A stretch of DNA of 50,000 bases from contig JAPMOS010000131.1 in the NCBI GenBank assembly GCA_027972325.1, positions 1 through 50,000 of the forward strand, written 5' to 3'. Both the position numbers and the translations under genes were made by a program. Below are positions 36,519-49,539 of the stretch, one piece after another (position 1 is the first letter of the stretch; every line of letters begins with the position of its first letter). The stretch is from Paratrimastix pyriformis (Eukaryota > Preaxostyla > Paratrimastigidae). The notes beneath the pieces are model-generated. The model saw nothing but the letters and a program-made list of their open reading frames with translations. It made no database searches and had not been told where the DNA came from.

Positions 36519-39249
36519 TTACCAATGCGAGCGGACCGCGGGTCTCCCATCACGGACCAGCTCCCACCCCCCGGCCCCGAGCACCAGGGCGAGCCGGGCG
36601 CCTGCGGGGGCGCTGACAATGTCGCGAACGGGCGAGAGACCCAGGATGCCGGGCATGGCGAGGCTGGCCAGATGGGGGCAGCCCCCAGTCAGCTCCACCA
36701 GCCCCAACTTCGCGCACAATTCAATTTGGAGCGATTCGACCCGTGGGGCCCACAGTCGGGTGTCCACCAGCCTGGGGCAGGATTTGATGACCGCCGTGCG
36801 GGCCCGGGGAAGGTCCAGCGCGAGGTGGGCGAGTGAACACGCCATGTTCAGGTTGAAGGAGCGAACCAGGGGCAGGCTGAGGGCGAGGGTGGCCTCGGGG
36901 TCTTCAGCACCCTCGGGAGAGGGAGGCTCTGCCTTTTCGTGGTCCTGGGAGTGGTTTTTTTTGGGGGGGGACAGTGGGGAATGCCGTCGCGATGATGTTG
37001 GGCGATGATGACCTGAGGCCAAAATGATTTCACGTACGCCAGCGGGATTGGGGCTGTGGACACCACCCTGTGTGGATCGCCCGTGGTCACCATCACCCCA
37101 TGGTCACCATCACCCATCACCCATGGTCACCATCACCCCATGGTCACCATCACCCATCGCCCATGGTCACCATCAATCACCCATCGCCCATGGTCACCAT
37201 CACCCATCGCCCGTGGTCACCATAACCCCCGCCACACCACATCACCTCGGGAGAGACAGACCGAGATCTTCGAGGCTTCATCCAGGTTGAGATGATGCAG
37301 TGGGTTCCCGTCGACCAGCCGATGGAGGGAGTCCCGGGTCATGGGCCCCTCCACGGTCAGGGTCCGGAGGGCGGGCAGCCTCGGGGGCACATCGACTGTA
37401 AACGAGGCGGCATCCGTCAGGGTGATGGATTCAATGCCCGGCGGGAGGGCCGACAGGTCGATATGGTGCGCGTGGGTGGTGATGGCCAGAGTCTGAAGCC
37501 CCGGGGGCAGCGGGCCCTCAAACCGCAGGGCCGTGAGGGCCATCGACTCGGTCAGGCGGAGGTCTGTCAGTCCCTGGGGCAGCCGCGGGCATGCGTCCCC
37601 CTCGAAGGGCGTCTCAGCGGTGACCACCAGCGAGGTGAGCCGGGGGAATTCACGCAGGGCGGCCCATGTCCCAGGGTCCGTGATTTTGATACAGATTCGG
37701 GACAGGGCGGGACATTGCCGATAGAACCCCAGGGAGATCGTGTCTGGCCAGGGATAGTCCCCGTCCTCGTTGCCCCCCCGGAGCAGCTCCAGCGCAGGCA
37801 AGGGACGGCGGAGCACGGGCAGTTGAGAGGCAACCTCGTCATCCGACGCGTCATCGCACACGTCTTGGTTCAGCGCCAGCTCGCGCAGGGCAGGGGTGTC
37901 CAGGGTGATTGAGGTCGCGGTGAGATCGGCCAGGTCAATTCCGGTCACTTGGGGCCCCGCAATCTCGACACTCCGGAAGGGGCCCTCGATGCGGATCCGA
38001 CCCAGGCGCGGCACCCCCAGCAGGCGAACCTCGGGCACCTTCAGGCCGTCATTCTCGAGCTGAATGCCTTCGAGGAGCGGCGCGTCGGCTGTCCCCAGGA
38101 CGAAGCCCGGCTCCTTGGATTTTGAAACCACCAAATCCTCCTCGGCAATGAAATCGCGCATCAAAAGCAGTTTGAGGACGCGCAGGTGGGACAGGACGGT
38201 GGTCCGGAAGAGGGGCCACTGCTTGCCGAAGCCCATTGTGAATCCCACCTGCAGTTCGGCCAAGTTGCGCAGCCCGCCCAGGGCCTCGATCAGGCGCCGG
38301 GTGGGCGGGATGGCCCGCCCCAGATGCAGGCTGCGCACATTTGGCGCGTGGTTGAGCAGACGAGACAGGACGAGGGCGCTCGGCTCCTCTTCAAAGTCCA
38401 GGTAAAGATCTTCCAGTCGGGGGAGGCCATCCACGGCGGCCAGGGCCTCGCCGATCTCGGCATAGGCGTGGCAGAGGGTGAGTTCCTTGAGGGACGGGGC
38501 CAGCCGGCAGATGGTATGTGGCTCGGGGGGGATACTCATGAAGTGGAGGCTGGCCAGGGGACAGTGGCCCACCAATTGCTCAAGCCCGACCAAGCCCGCC
38601 CCTTCCAAATAGCTGAGCTTTCGGCAGGCCTTCAGCGAAGCCAGAGAGGCGACGGGGCTGTCTCCTTCCTCGGAGTCCAACTCCAGATGGACCAGATCGG
38701 GGCAGGAATGGGCCAGTGCGGAAATAACCCCGGTGGGAACGGGCCCGCACAGGAGGCGCACAAACGTCAGATTGGGCATGTAGGGAAATGTGTGCAGGAG
38801 GAACTGAGGTGAGTTTCTCCAGAAAGTCTCGAGTGAGAACTGCTCAAGGTCTCCCAGGGATGTGATTGGGGACAACTCCTCGCTGTAGCGAAAAAGATCA
38901 AGCGACCGAAGGTGAGTCACAGAGCGCAGAATACTATGAAGGAACTTCGCTGGGGGCACTTGCCAGACGGCTGGTGAGCGAATGCCTTCAGGTGGATCAA
39001 TCGAAATGGAGCCATGAGTCGAGAGGTGACGCCGTTTCAGGGTGATCCTCCGAAACCGAGAGCATACAGCCGAATTGCGGCAGTGTGCCTCGATGGCCGA
39101 GAAGTGTGTCAAGATGAGAGAGAGCACTTCATCAGGTATCGGCGCAAAAAAATTCAAAGGACCCTCCTATAATTGTTCCAAAATAAAAACCCGGAAAATA
39201 ATCGACTCCGGACCCGGACGACAGCAGGTTTTGCGCTTGTTGTGGACAT
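36519..39249 (-). CDS. F-box-like leucine-rich-repeat protein
   Basis: Three exons: a short one at about 39249-39220 (MSTTSAKPAV), a 1,905-nt exon 39166-37262, and 36944-36519; 786 residues. The start IPDEVLSLILTHFSAIEAHC resembles an F-box (degenerate, no clear LP pair), followed by CSRFRRITL. The rest is LRR-like with repeated L-x-x-L-x-L patterns (LVHLELDS, LKELTLCHA, LEDLYLDF, VRSLHLGR, LAELQVGF). F-box/LRR proteins usually present substrates to SCF ubiquitin ligases; that role here is inferred. The upstream in-frame TTG start was rejected in favour of the spliced ATG. The intron 37261-36945 holds CACCATGGTCAC-type repeats. The gene is head to head with GDP-fucose synthase (45 bp). Confidence 0.72.
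37080..37222 (+). repeat. ATGGTCACCATCACCC minisatellite
   Basis: About eight imperfect copies of a 15-17 bp unit based on CCATGGTCACCATCACCC, each containing the palindrome GGTCACC or the CCATGG core, within the intron of the F-box-like gene. Confidence 0.85.
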
Positions 39250-39294
39250 TTCAATTTGATGGGAAAAATCTGACGTGCTCCGTCGCGATTCGCA
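39250..39294. promoter_or_regulatory. 45-bp bidirectional spacer
   Basis: Lies between the ATG of the F-box-like gene (39249, minus) and the ATG of GDP-L-fucose synthase (39295, plus). Confidence 0.5.
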
Positions 39295-41295
<2,001 letters not shown>

Positions 41296-41344
41296 TGATT
41301 TGTGGGCCCCAGGCCCCCCCGCCGGAACAACATCTCGTCCATCT

Positions 41345-42093
41345 TCATTCGGGCCGCCTTGGCGGCGCCTTTGCCGGGGCGGGGGTGACGAGGGGCGAGG
41401 GAGGCGTGGAGGGGGACGCGCCACTGGCGCTGTTGGCGGACGGTCGTCGCCTCTCGGCATGCTTGATGAGAAAATTGATGACGCTATCCATGTTGCGGGC
41501 TTCCTTGGCTGGGGGGAGGGTGAGGTAGGGCGTTGGGTTCTCATCACAGACCTGAAATGGAATAGCAGGCCACCTCCCGTCCCGTGATGGACTTGAGAGA
41601 ACTGAGAGAGGAACCGGGGTGAGAACGGCTCGGAGGGTGTGCGAGAGACAGACAGCTGAGCGACCAACTGGCCCACGGAAAGGTGCGGGTCAAGGTCATT
41701 CTTATTGCCAAGGACGAGGAGGGGGATCTCAGCTAATTGGGGGTGCGCGACAATGGTGCGGAGCTCACGGAGGGATTCTTCCAAGTCCAGCATGCTCGAA
41801 TCAACAACATAAAGGATACAGCTGGCCTCGCTGCAATATTGAACCCATTGAGGTCTCAGCTGTTGTTGCCCTCCACAGTCCCACACTTTAATTGAGAGAC
41901 CACCTTTCTTGATGCTTTTGACGTTGTACCCGATCGTCGGGAGCAAGGCCTCCGGGACTGGCCTGCCTTCAGAGATGGCCTGTACCAAAGTGCTTTTGCC
42001 CGCGTTCTGGAGGCCAATCACAGCCACCTCCATCTGTTTTTGAAAGAGAAACTCTTTGATTGATGTCAGCAGGCCCGAGAACCATTGAAACAT
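41345..42093 (-). CDS. ARL8: ARL8-like small GTPase with C-terminal extension
   Basis: Three exons: 42093-41654, 41601-41552, 41508-41345; 654 nt, 217 residues. The start is the first ATG (MFQWFSGLL); an upstream in-frame codon is TTG. G-box motifs: GLQNAGKST (G1), PTIGYN (switch I), WDCGGQ (G3), NKNDL (G4) and the S-I-S of CYSIS (G5). The pattern EVAVIGLQNAGKS…TIGYNVKSIKKGGLSIKVWD and the end NMDSVINFLIKHAERR match ARL8, which sits on lysosomes or late endosomes and recruits kinesin and tethering factors. The usual length is ~186; here about 25 Pro/Ala/Ser-rich residues follow the canonical end. Both introns are 50 nt or less and use GTCTGT donors. Confidence 0.9.
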
Positions 42094-42260
42094 CGATGGG
42101 GGCAATCAGTATGGTTTAGCGGCTGCCCCCTGATTGGGGATTGCCTCCATTCGCCGCAGAAAAGTCTACGAGCCGATGGCCACCAACTGTAGAGAGGCCC
42201 CCCAACCAAGACATTCAGCCTCGCAACAAAAGCGAGAAGCATCCATCTTTTCTCCTTTCT
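42094..42260. promoter_or_regulatory. Divergent spacer between ARL8 and the E-set gene
   Basis: 167 bp between start codons. It contains other ATGs on the plus strand (42110 and 42178), but these do not join in phase to the conserved part of the downstream gene without a GTTTAG or GTAGAG intron. Confidence 0.45.
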
Positions 42261-44710
42261 ATGCAACAGGCCCGAAAGGTTTTCGAGTTTCGTGCGCGGG
42301 AGGGTGTTCATGACGTGGAGCTGTGCGGCGAATTTACGGGATGGAAGGATCGCATTCAATTGCACCTCGATGAGCGTGACCAGACGTGGCGCTCAGACCC
42401 GGTGCCGCTGGAGCCCAAAATGTATGATTTCAAGTACATTCTCAACAAGGCAGAGGTCTCCAGCTCCATCTTTTCAGCGGTCCTGTCTCACGACGATTTC
42501 GTTGAATTAGTGGGTTTGTGACCAAAGTCAACCGACTCATGACGACGGAAAAGGCAACGTGAACAACTTCATCGATGTTCAGGCTTCCTCACTCCCTCCC
42601 GCTTCGCCATCGGCGGGTATCGGCGAGATGGGAACTGGCGCTCAGCGGGGACACATGCCAGCTGTCATTCCTCCTCTTCAAGAGAAGAAGCGGTCGCCCC
42701 GAGACAAGCGCCACGGTCGGCGCCCGAGCGCCCACGAGGACATTCCCCCCCAGGGGATGGCACTGGAGGAAGAGGTCAGGCCCCCACTCCCCACGGAGCC
42801 CATCAGTGGCCGCGAGGAGAACCTGGCGATGGCCTTGCGCCCCGAGCTGGAGAAGGAACGGCGCGAGAAGGAGCGTCAGGATCGCGAGCAGGAGCGCATG
42901 AACCGGGAACGGATGGAGCGAGAGCGGAGCCGGCTGGCGGAGCACAAAGAGCCCGGGAAGCCCGAGGGCCAGACGGAACAAGTGGTCTGTCCTTTTTTGC
43001 CCCACAGGTCAGCTCACCCGTTGTCTCCACCCACCCACCCACCACCCAGACGTGCCGCCTCAGCTTCGCCACGGCTGAGCGGTACCCGTGCATCACCCTG
43101 CATACCAGCGCCGATGGGTGGAAGGATCACGCCTGCCGGCCTCGTCCGATCGATGACAACCGCAAGACCCTCTGGGAGTGCGAATTCCCGGTGGCTATGA
43201 GCCAGGACATGCGCAAGGACCCCATCCGTCGGCAGATTCTCTACCACTTCCGGTGCCAGGTCGACGGCCGCTCGTTCCGCTTCTTCGACCCGGACCAGCC
43301 CACCTTCCTTGATGGAGGTCTGCTTGCCCTCGGCACTGTGTCTCACTCGTCATTGTTCTTTTTCCCAAGCCGGTTTCGCCAACAACATCTACCTGGTTCC
43401 ACTTCCCGGGGAACCCGAACAGCACCTGACTCCGGTGGGCCGCGAGATGATGGCCATGGAGAGGCAAGGTCTGTTGTGTGGCTCTCACCCCTCGGATTGT
43501 TCATCCCGCCGCCCCCTCTCCGCCCCAGCCATGGACATGCCCATCCTCGGTGCCGAGCCGGTCCAGGCCGTGGCTACACCCCCGATGGTCTTCTTCCGGT
43601 TCTGCCCCCGGTTGGCCATGCCTGCTTGCGAGAAGCCCACGATGCCGACTCGCCTGCCCGGTGCGCCCTCTTCCTACCAGCTGCCTCGTCCCGAGTGCTA
43701 CCAGCCCATGGAACTCCTGCGCGACCTGCGCGAACAGCTGCAGAGCTCCGGCGTGCAACTGCACGATGTCCGCACTTTTCTTCCTTCTTCGAATCGACAA
43801 GCGCACCGCCACTCCTCGCTCCCTCCCTCCCCCCCTGTAGATGGTGGACCCGTCCATGGGGGCCCAGATGATCTCCCACGTGCCGCAGCACCCGCAGAAC
43901 GTGCTGGCCATCGTGAATCCCTTCTCGTCGTCCCCGATTCAGATTCCCCTGAAGAAGATCGATTGCTGCTGCAACGACGAGATGGGCGATCTGTTCATGT
44001 GTGTTCGGCGCCTGTGGCCCGGGCCGCACACCGTCCTCTACATGGTCCGTTCTTCCGTCGTCTGGGCCTCCGGACGCAACATTGATTTTTTGCCAATTTC
44101 CAGGTGGACGGAGTGCCCTGTGTGATCCCTGACTTGTCCTGCATGCGGCTCAACATGCTTCCGGTCCATGCGGGCGCCCACGTGCAGCCGCCCGAGATGT
44201 ACTCGATGGATGTGGTCTGTGGCAAATCCCCCTCCCCCTCTCCACTCCCAACCCAACGAACCTCTCGCAGCCACGGGGTGACGATCAGGGCCGGCGGGAC
44301 GATCAGGGCCGCCGTGAGGAAGACACGGACCGGCCTCACCGGGGTGGTGAAGGCCTCCCTCCCCGGGGTCCCTCCTCCTCGACGGGTGGGCCCATGGGAC
44401 AGTCCTCGGGCGCTGCGGGCGGTACGGTGATGGACGTGGGCCTGCCCAAGGTCCCCGCACAGGGCTTCCTGGACAATCTGCGTCCGTGCGGGGGGCACGG
44501 GGAAATGTCGGGGGTGGAGATGGAGACCGTGATGAACTTCTCGCCTCATTCACTCCCCTCCTTCCCCAATTCGGCTGCTTTGCAGTGAGCGCCATGACGA
44601 AGGCGGGCAGCAAGCCGCAGGATCTGCCGCACCCGGAGCGTCGCCCGATGTCCCGCGGAAAGCGGCGTCAGTCTTCGTCCTCCCGCCACCGCTCGGCATC
44701 CCGCGACTAA
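42261..44710 (+). CDS. Glycogen-binding-like (CBM48/E-set) multidomain protein
   Basis: Nine exons: 42261-42455, 42511-42984, 43050-43317, 43370-43468, 43529-43767, 43841-44044, 44104-44214, 44271-44481, 44586-44710; 1,926 nt, 641 residues, phases consistent. The N-terminal ~90 residues resemble the AMPK-beta glycogen-binding module: VELCGEFTGWKDRIQLHLD, then PKMYDFKYILN, W…D, and GNVNNFIDV. A long charged helix (RREKERQDREQERMNRERM) follows. Two further beta-rich segments, ITLHTSADGWKDHACRP…ILYHFRCQVDGRSFRFFDP and VLAIVNPFSSSPIQIPLKK…HTVLYMVDGVPCVIP, look like more E-set modules. The tail is Arg/Asp/Gly-rich and ends in an RS-like RRQSSSSRHRSASRD. It lacks the beta-subunit's AMPKBI domain, so it is not a plain AMPK beta. 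The exact start is uncertain. Confidence 0.75.
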
Positions 44711-44926
44711 AAGCTGGCTGGCTGACGAAACCTCCTTTTTCCTCCCCTCCCCCACGTGCGCCTCGCGAAAGAAAGAGGTTGATCTCCAAACACCCATGTT
44801 GAATCAGGGAAGGTGATGGAGAGAGAGAAAAAAAACCCAAGAGAAGTCAAGAAGCCCAGAGAAGAGAAGAAGAGAAGCGACAATAATACACGCACGCGCC
44901 GCAGACTCCCCCCCGGTTGTCTCTGG
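44711..44926. other. Short intergenic spacer, convergent
   Basis: 216 bp between the E-set gene and the minus-strand helical gene; purine-rich in its second half. No coding evidence. Confidence 0.5.
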
Positions 44927-45600
44927 TTAGGCAGCCAGGAAGCCCTCGAGGGGGCGCTCTTCAGGCTTCGTCAGAAAAGCGTGGGCCTGGGCAAGAAGAT
45001 GGGTCTGGGCAATGCGCTCGACAGCCTGCAGGTGCTGCGTCAGGCGGGCTCGCTTCCCTTCGAGGAGCTGCCGGCGCGCCAGGGCAGCACGGACATTCCG
45101 CAAGTTCAAGGCTGCAACCTGGACAGCGTGTTCGGCCGACGTACGTTGCCGGGCAGCAACCACACGATTTGTCACCAGCTGGGCGCGGGACTGGCGCTGA
45201 ATGAGCAGGGCCAGCCGGTGGGCGGCAGCACGTTCCAGGGCAGCCATTCCAGGCTGCCTGGTCGTGCAAGCGGAGGCAGCAGATGTGGCTGCGGATGCGG
45301 AAGCGGCCGGCTTTCGCGGCTCTTGTGCACGATGGGCGAGCGTCACACGCGAACGCCGAACCTAAAAAAAGAAGCTGATGAGATGATGACTTGGCGGCAG
45401 GCTCGGGCACCAACCTGGTCCCGTCGGGCGGCGGCATCGCTGAGAAGTTTCAAGATGTCACGGCGACCAACCGGTGTCGCCCGTTGAGAGAGCCTGACAA
45501 TCAGATCGCTCCGAAGGGGGCAGGTCGCAACAGCAGATGGTTCGACCACAAAAAATATGGAAACTTGGGGCGCAGTAGAAGTAGTAGGAGTGGCCTGCAT
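44927..45600 (-). CDS. Small Ala/Arg-rich helical protein
   Basis: Two exons, 45600-45415 and 45361-44927, in phase; 206 residues from the ATG at 45600. The N-terminal third includes RRDILKLLSDAAARRDQ. The rest is a nearly continuous Ala/Leu/Arg/Gln helix with heptad-like spacing (LALLIQRQSRAQLVTNRVVAAR, LLAQAHAFL), so probably a coiled coil. No family is recognised. Its composition resembles the neighbouring plus-strand helical gene, with which it is arranged head to head. Confidence 0.5.
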
Positions 45601-45979
45601 CGCGAGCGAGGGAGGGCTGAACTGGAGGGTTCAATGACGAGATGGGGACTCAAGTCATGACACTGTTACCGATGGGTTCTTCAGTTGACTCCATTTTGAC
45701 AAGATGCTCGACGCGTCGTTGAGATCCCTTGGACGAGAAGTGGAAGTTCCCCCCGCAAACGCAACTTACTAAAACCAAATCTCACTTTCTCTCTCGACTT
45801 CATGAGTTCGGCGGCGCAGCCCATCATTCATCACCATTCGGCGGCCCTACTTCTGCATCACATCACAGCAATATCAATGATAGGATGATCACAATTCTCC
45901 CCCCTCACTTCAACAACAAACCCCTTCCTCGACTAATCACAATGGCCGTGTTTCTTTTTCTCGCGAGGTTTCGCTCGAT
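45601..45979. promoter_or_regulatory. Divergent intergenic region
   Basis: About 380 bp between the two small helical genes. It is relatively AT-rich and has no repeats. Confidence 0.45.
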
Positions 45980-46567
45980 ATGACTTGTGCAGCTTTGAAT
46001 CGCGAGTGTGTGTCTTTGGCCAAACGCTACCGACTCGTTCAGGCCCAGCAACGCTGCCTTGAAGCTCAGCTGAATCGAATGGCAATTCTCGGGAACGTCC
46101 GCACACGGGCACATTTAGAAAGTGAGGTTTGTCAGCCTCGGCCTTTATTTCCCTTTTGGATGATTGAGATCTCTTCGATGAATAGCGAGTGCTCATTGCG
46201 GGCTTGCGCCGTGAACAGCATCTCCTGGGACAGCAACACCAGCTGCTACGGCGACTTGATGATGCTTCCGCGTTGCATCGGGCCTGGTTGCTCGAGCGCC
46301 AGGAACGGGCCAGCGCCCATATCACCCGGGTGCGAGCCGTCTGGCGGGCTCAACGCGCCCTCCAGCGCAACTTGGCCGCAGACAGCAACTTGCTTACGAT
46401 CCGTTTCTGGAGCTGCGTACCCCGGGTATCATCGCAAGCCGCTGCGTGGTCCCGGTTTACCCGAAGCCCCGCGGGCCGCCCTGGGGGCCCATGACTGGGG
46501 GATCGGAAACACGTGCTGTTTTTTTTTTACCTGCATCCCCCCCCCCCCCCCCGACCGAACACGATGA
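45980..46567 (+). CDS. Small Gln/Leu/Arg-rich helical protein
   Basis: Exons 45980-46126 and 46186-46338 are well supported (MTCAALNRECVSLAKRYRLV… then RVLIAGLRREQHLLGQQHQL…) and form a coiled-coil-like helix. A third exon at 46382-46567 uses a GTCTGG donor and a CCGCAG acceptor in phase and gives 161 residues, but its last 15 residues come from a T run and a C run. Reading on without the second splice would instead end at 46494. No family is recognised. Its stop lies only 28 bp from that of the convergent LRR gene. Confidence 0.5.
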   Translation: MTCAALNRECVSLAKRYRLVQAQQRCLEAQLNRMAILGNVRTRAHLESEVCQPRPLFPFWMIEISSMNSECSLRACAVNSISWDSNTSCYGDLMMLPRCIGPGCSSARNGPAPISPGCEPSGGLNAPSSATWPQTATCLRSVSGAAYPGYHRKPLRGPGLPEAPRAALGAHDWGIGNTCCFFFTCIPPPPPDRTR

Positions 46568-46595
46568 TGAGTTGTTCGAGGGGATGTCTCTCTGA

Positions 46596-48995
46596 TCAAA
46601 AGAGGGTGTGTTCACCCCGTCGCGTGAGGCAGGACCTGCACCGGTCACGCGGGCATAGCACGCAACGCGACATGCGTAAGGCGGCCTGGGGGAAGCGCTG
46701 TGTGAGCTCCTCTGACCAGGTGGGTGTCACCCCGGCAATGCGACGCAGGTTGGGGGCACCACCGGCCACCTCCAACCGCTCGAAGGGCGGGCCAAAGGGG
46801 ACCTCGAGTTCCTCCAGCAGTGGAGAGGCGATTTCCACCGTGCGCGGGTTTTCGGCCATGAGAATCCGGTCCTCCTCGAGTGCTGTGTACCGCTGTTCGG
46901 AGCATTCGGGATGGGGTGGCGGGATGCGAAGCTGCCGGAGGTGTGGGCAGGCCAGAGCCAGGTGGGCGATGGGCGGGTTCCCCAGCACGAGGCTGGCCAG
47001 CAGGGGCAGCCCATTGAGGGCGGCGGCCAGCTGGGGCCAGGCAGCCTGGAAGGATGGTGGGCACCAGTGCAGGGCGACATGGCGCAGGTGGGCTCCGTGT
47101 TGGGTCAGGACGGCCAGCAGACTGGCGGCATCCAGGGTGGTGCGGACGGGACGCGGGTCTGTTTCCAGGCTGCGCAGGGCAGGGGCGGTTCCCTGGTCCA
47201 TGCCGAAGGTGGTGATGCTGGGAATTTCAAGGGCGAGGGCGGCAAGGGACGGGCAGCACAGCGTGAGCCGCATGGGCGGGGCAGTCGAGACGGAATCGGT
47301 GGCTGTGTGCAGGCAGAGGGAGCGGAGCCCCGAGCCCTCCACTCGCAGGTCGATGGCGCCGGCAGTCATCCCTGCGAACCGTTCCGGAATGATGACCATC
47401 CTCAGGGACTCGAGTCCGTCCGGCAGCCGGAAAACGGGCGGGTTGGGGAAGGCGGATGTGCCGATGCTGACCCGGAGGCGAGACAGCGCGGCCAGTCGCC
47501 ACAGGTGGCTGAGGGCGGCCGGGTGGGGGATGCGCGCGAAGGAGACGTCGCGAAGCCGGGGGCAGCCGCCAAGACGGGGCAGCCAAGTCGGTCCGTCCAG
47601 CCGAGTCGCGGCCTCGTCCGGCACGGATGCCGTGCAGCGCAGCCTTGGGGCTCCCGCCAGCTCCTCAATGGAGGCCAGCCGGGGGGACCCCTTTCCATCG
47701 GCGTCGGCAATTCTGTGCAGGGCGAGTTCCTCCAGGGCGGGGCAGGCCAGGGTCAGTGTGGCCCCATCCGTGGCCAGGCGCAGGACCCGGAGGCGACTGC
47801 TGGTGATGTTGAGTGTGCCTCCGCAATGGCCCGCGAAGGCGAGGTATTCCAGGCGGTCGATCAGGGCAGGGGGCAGGATGGCAAGGAATGGGAAGGGCTG
47901 GACGACGTTGCTGCGGAGAGAGAGACGGGCCAAGTGGGGCAACCGAACCAGTGTCCCCAGAAGGTGATCAGTGCCATAGGTCGGATCGCTGTTGAAATCA
48001 AACGAGACGCATTTCAGGGTGGCCCGGCTGGCAGCCAGCATCTGGTCCGCGACGATGTGACTCTTTGGGCAACAAACGGCCCAGGTCAGGCTGACGAGCC
48101 GGCAGAACAGGCCCGCACCCACGGTGGCACCGAATACGCAGGGGTCTCCCCTAGCGCAGAAGTGCTCCAGGGAGAGGCGCGTCAGCTGGGAGGCGCCAGG
48201 AATGTCCTTCAGAAGATCGCGGCTCCGGCCGTGGAGCTCGAGCTGTTCAAGACGCAGAAGGCCGGGCAGGAGACCTCCGAGGGAAGGCTCGCCAAGGTCC
48301 GCAGGAATGGCGAGAGCCTTGAGGTTGCCCGCGAGAGGGACCAGCGCGGTGTGGATTGTCGGCGGGGCGGAGGCGAGGTACAACGCCTGGAGTCTGGGGC
48401 AGGACTGGGCGAGGTCGAAGGGGAGCAGCTCTCCGTCATCGATGCCGAGCTCCTCCAGACCCGGCAGCTGCTTGAGAATGAGCCCCATTGCCGGCCGGAG
48501 GGGCTCTGCCCAGGGGATGCGCAGCACGGCCAACCGGCGGTGACCGGCGAAGGTCTCCATCACCCAGGTCAAGCAGGCAGCCTCGGTCAGGCCACAACCG
48601 ACGAGTGGCGGTGGCCCATCGGGACAAATGCGCCTGGGGAAGGTCAGCTTGACGAGTCCCATGCAGGGGCCCACAATGGCGGCCAGGGCATCTGCCGTGA
48701 TAACCCAGGGCGAGTCATCGGGATGGTCCTCCGCGAAGGATAACTCACGGGGGGTGCCTCGAACGGCCAGACGTGTGCGATGAGAGAGGCTCAGCATGTC
48801 AAGGTAAGTGTGAAGCGGAACTGGCGATGCCTCCACAATTGACAGAAGGAGATCGGCGGACAGCCAAACCGTGTTCATGTCGGTGTCATTTGGAGTGGTG
48901 AGAGAGATCCTTCTCCTTTGCGCGACCCTCGAAGTCGCGGCTAGAGATTGTCGGCAGGGCACTTGGAGATTCAATAAAGCTCCTTGACAGACCAT
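46596..48995 (-). CDS. Intronless leucine-rich-repeat protein
   Basis: A single open frame of 799 residues from an ATG at 48995; an internal ATG at 48878 (MNTVWLSADLLLSIVEASP) may be the real start, since the 39 residues before it are Arg/Gln-rich and unlike the rest. The N-terminus LSADLLLSIVEASPVPLHTY…LSLSHRTRLAVRGTPRELSF looks like an F-box-derived head, followed by some 20 LRR-like units (LVKLTFPRR, LAVLRIPWA, LEELGIDDG, LQALYLASAPP, LKALAIPA, LEQLELHGRS). It shares this layout with the F-box-like gene at 36519-39249 but is not a close copy. The absence of introns in 2.4 kb is striking here and may reflect a recently expanded or retrocopied gene. Confidence 0.75.
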   Translation of the reverse strand: MVCQGALLNLQVPCRQSLAATSRVAQRRRISLTTPNDTDMNTVWLSADLLLSIVEASPVPLHTYLDMLSLSHRTRLAVRGTPRELSFAEDHPDDSPWVITADALAAIVGPCMGLVKLTFPRRICPDGPPPLVGCGLTEAACLTWVMETFAGHRRLAVLRIPWAEPLRPAMGLILKQLPGLEELGIDDGELLPFDLAQSCPRLQALYLASAPPTIHTALVPLAGNLKALAIPADLGEPSLGGLLPGLLRLEQLELHGRSRDLLKDIPGASQLTRLSLEHFCARGDPCVFGATVGAGLFCRLVSLTWAVCCPKSHIVADQMLAASRATLKCVSFDFNSDPTYGTDHLLGTLVRLPHLARLSLRSNVVQPFPFLAILPPALIDRLEYLAFAGHCGGTLNITSSRLRVLRLATDGATLTLACPALEELALHRIADADGKGSPRLASIEELAGAPRLRCTASVPDEAATRLDGPTWLPRLGGCPRLRDVSFARIPHPAALSHLWRLAALSRLRVSIGTSAFPNPPVFRLPDGLESLRMVIIPERFAGMTAGAIDLRVEGSGLRSLCLHTATDSVSTAPPMRLTLCCPSLAALALEIPSITTFGMDQGTAPALRSLETDPRPVRTTLDAASLLAVLTQHGAHLRHVALHWCPPSFQAAWPQLAAALNGLPLLASLVLGNPPIAHLALACPHLRQLRIPPPHPECSEQRYTALEEDRILMAENPRTVEIASPLLEELEVPFGPPFERLEVAGGAPNLRRIAGVTPTWSEELTQRFPQAALRMSRCVLCPRDRCRSCLTRRGEHTLF

Positions 48996-49539
48996 TGAGA
49001 TCTACCATGAGGAAAGTGACGGATTGCTCGGGTGTGAAGAATCTCTATTGGGGTCCTATCGTTTGTTCGCATCACATGGGGCAGCATGACACGAGACCGT
49101 GCGAGTGGGGCTGCACGAACGACTGACAGAGGGACCTGTCCCAGGGGGCATACCGGTACCGATGTCTATCATTTTTGAGTCTCATTTTTTGCTCACAGCG
49201 ACAGAGCCCTGGCCAGGAAAGCGGACAAAGGAAGCAAAAAAAAAGATGCTGGGGGTGGGTGGCCCCAGACTCGTGTTCAAGAGAATGCACACAACCATAC
49301 CGCGATGATGCAAGAGAAGATGGGGGGGGGGGGGGGCCACTACAACGCCCAGTCTGCGCTCGAGTCGGGGGAGCCGCCGCGGCGGTCAGTGCCGCCCGGG
49401 CTCAGGCCCAGGTCCACAGGCCCAGGCCCAGGACCGGCCAGCGATGAGGACGAGGGCCGAGCCGAGCGAGAGCGAGTCGGCTTCCTCGTCCTGGTTGTCC
49501 TCCTCGGGGGAGGGGGAGGGGGAGGGGTTATGTAGGTCG
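48996..49539. other. Intergenic region
   Basis: About 540 bp between the LRR gene start and the last exon of the next gene. It contains a G run (about 49322-49336). Low-complexity Pro/Gly/Ser frames are open on both strands at 49340-49540, but none is convincing. Confidence 0.4.

Noticed and set aside
39155-39157. F-box-like protein start at a TTG codon
   Set aside because: A spliced upstream ATG at 39249 with a GTCCGG donor gives a proper start in phase.
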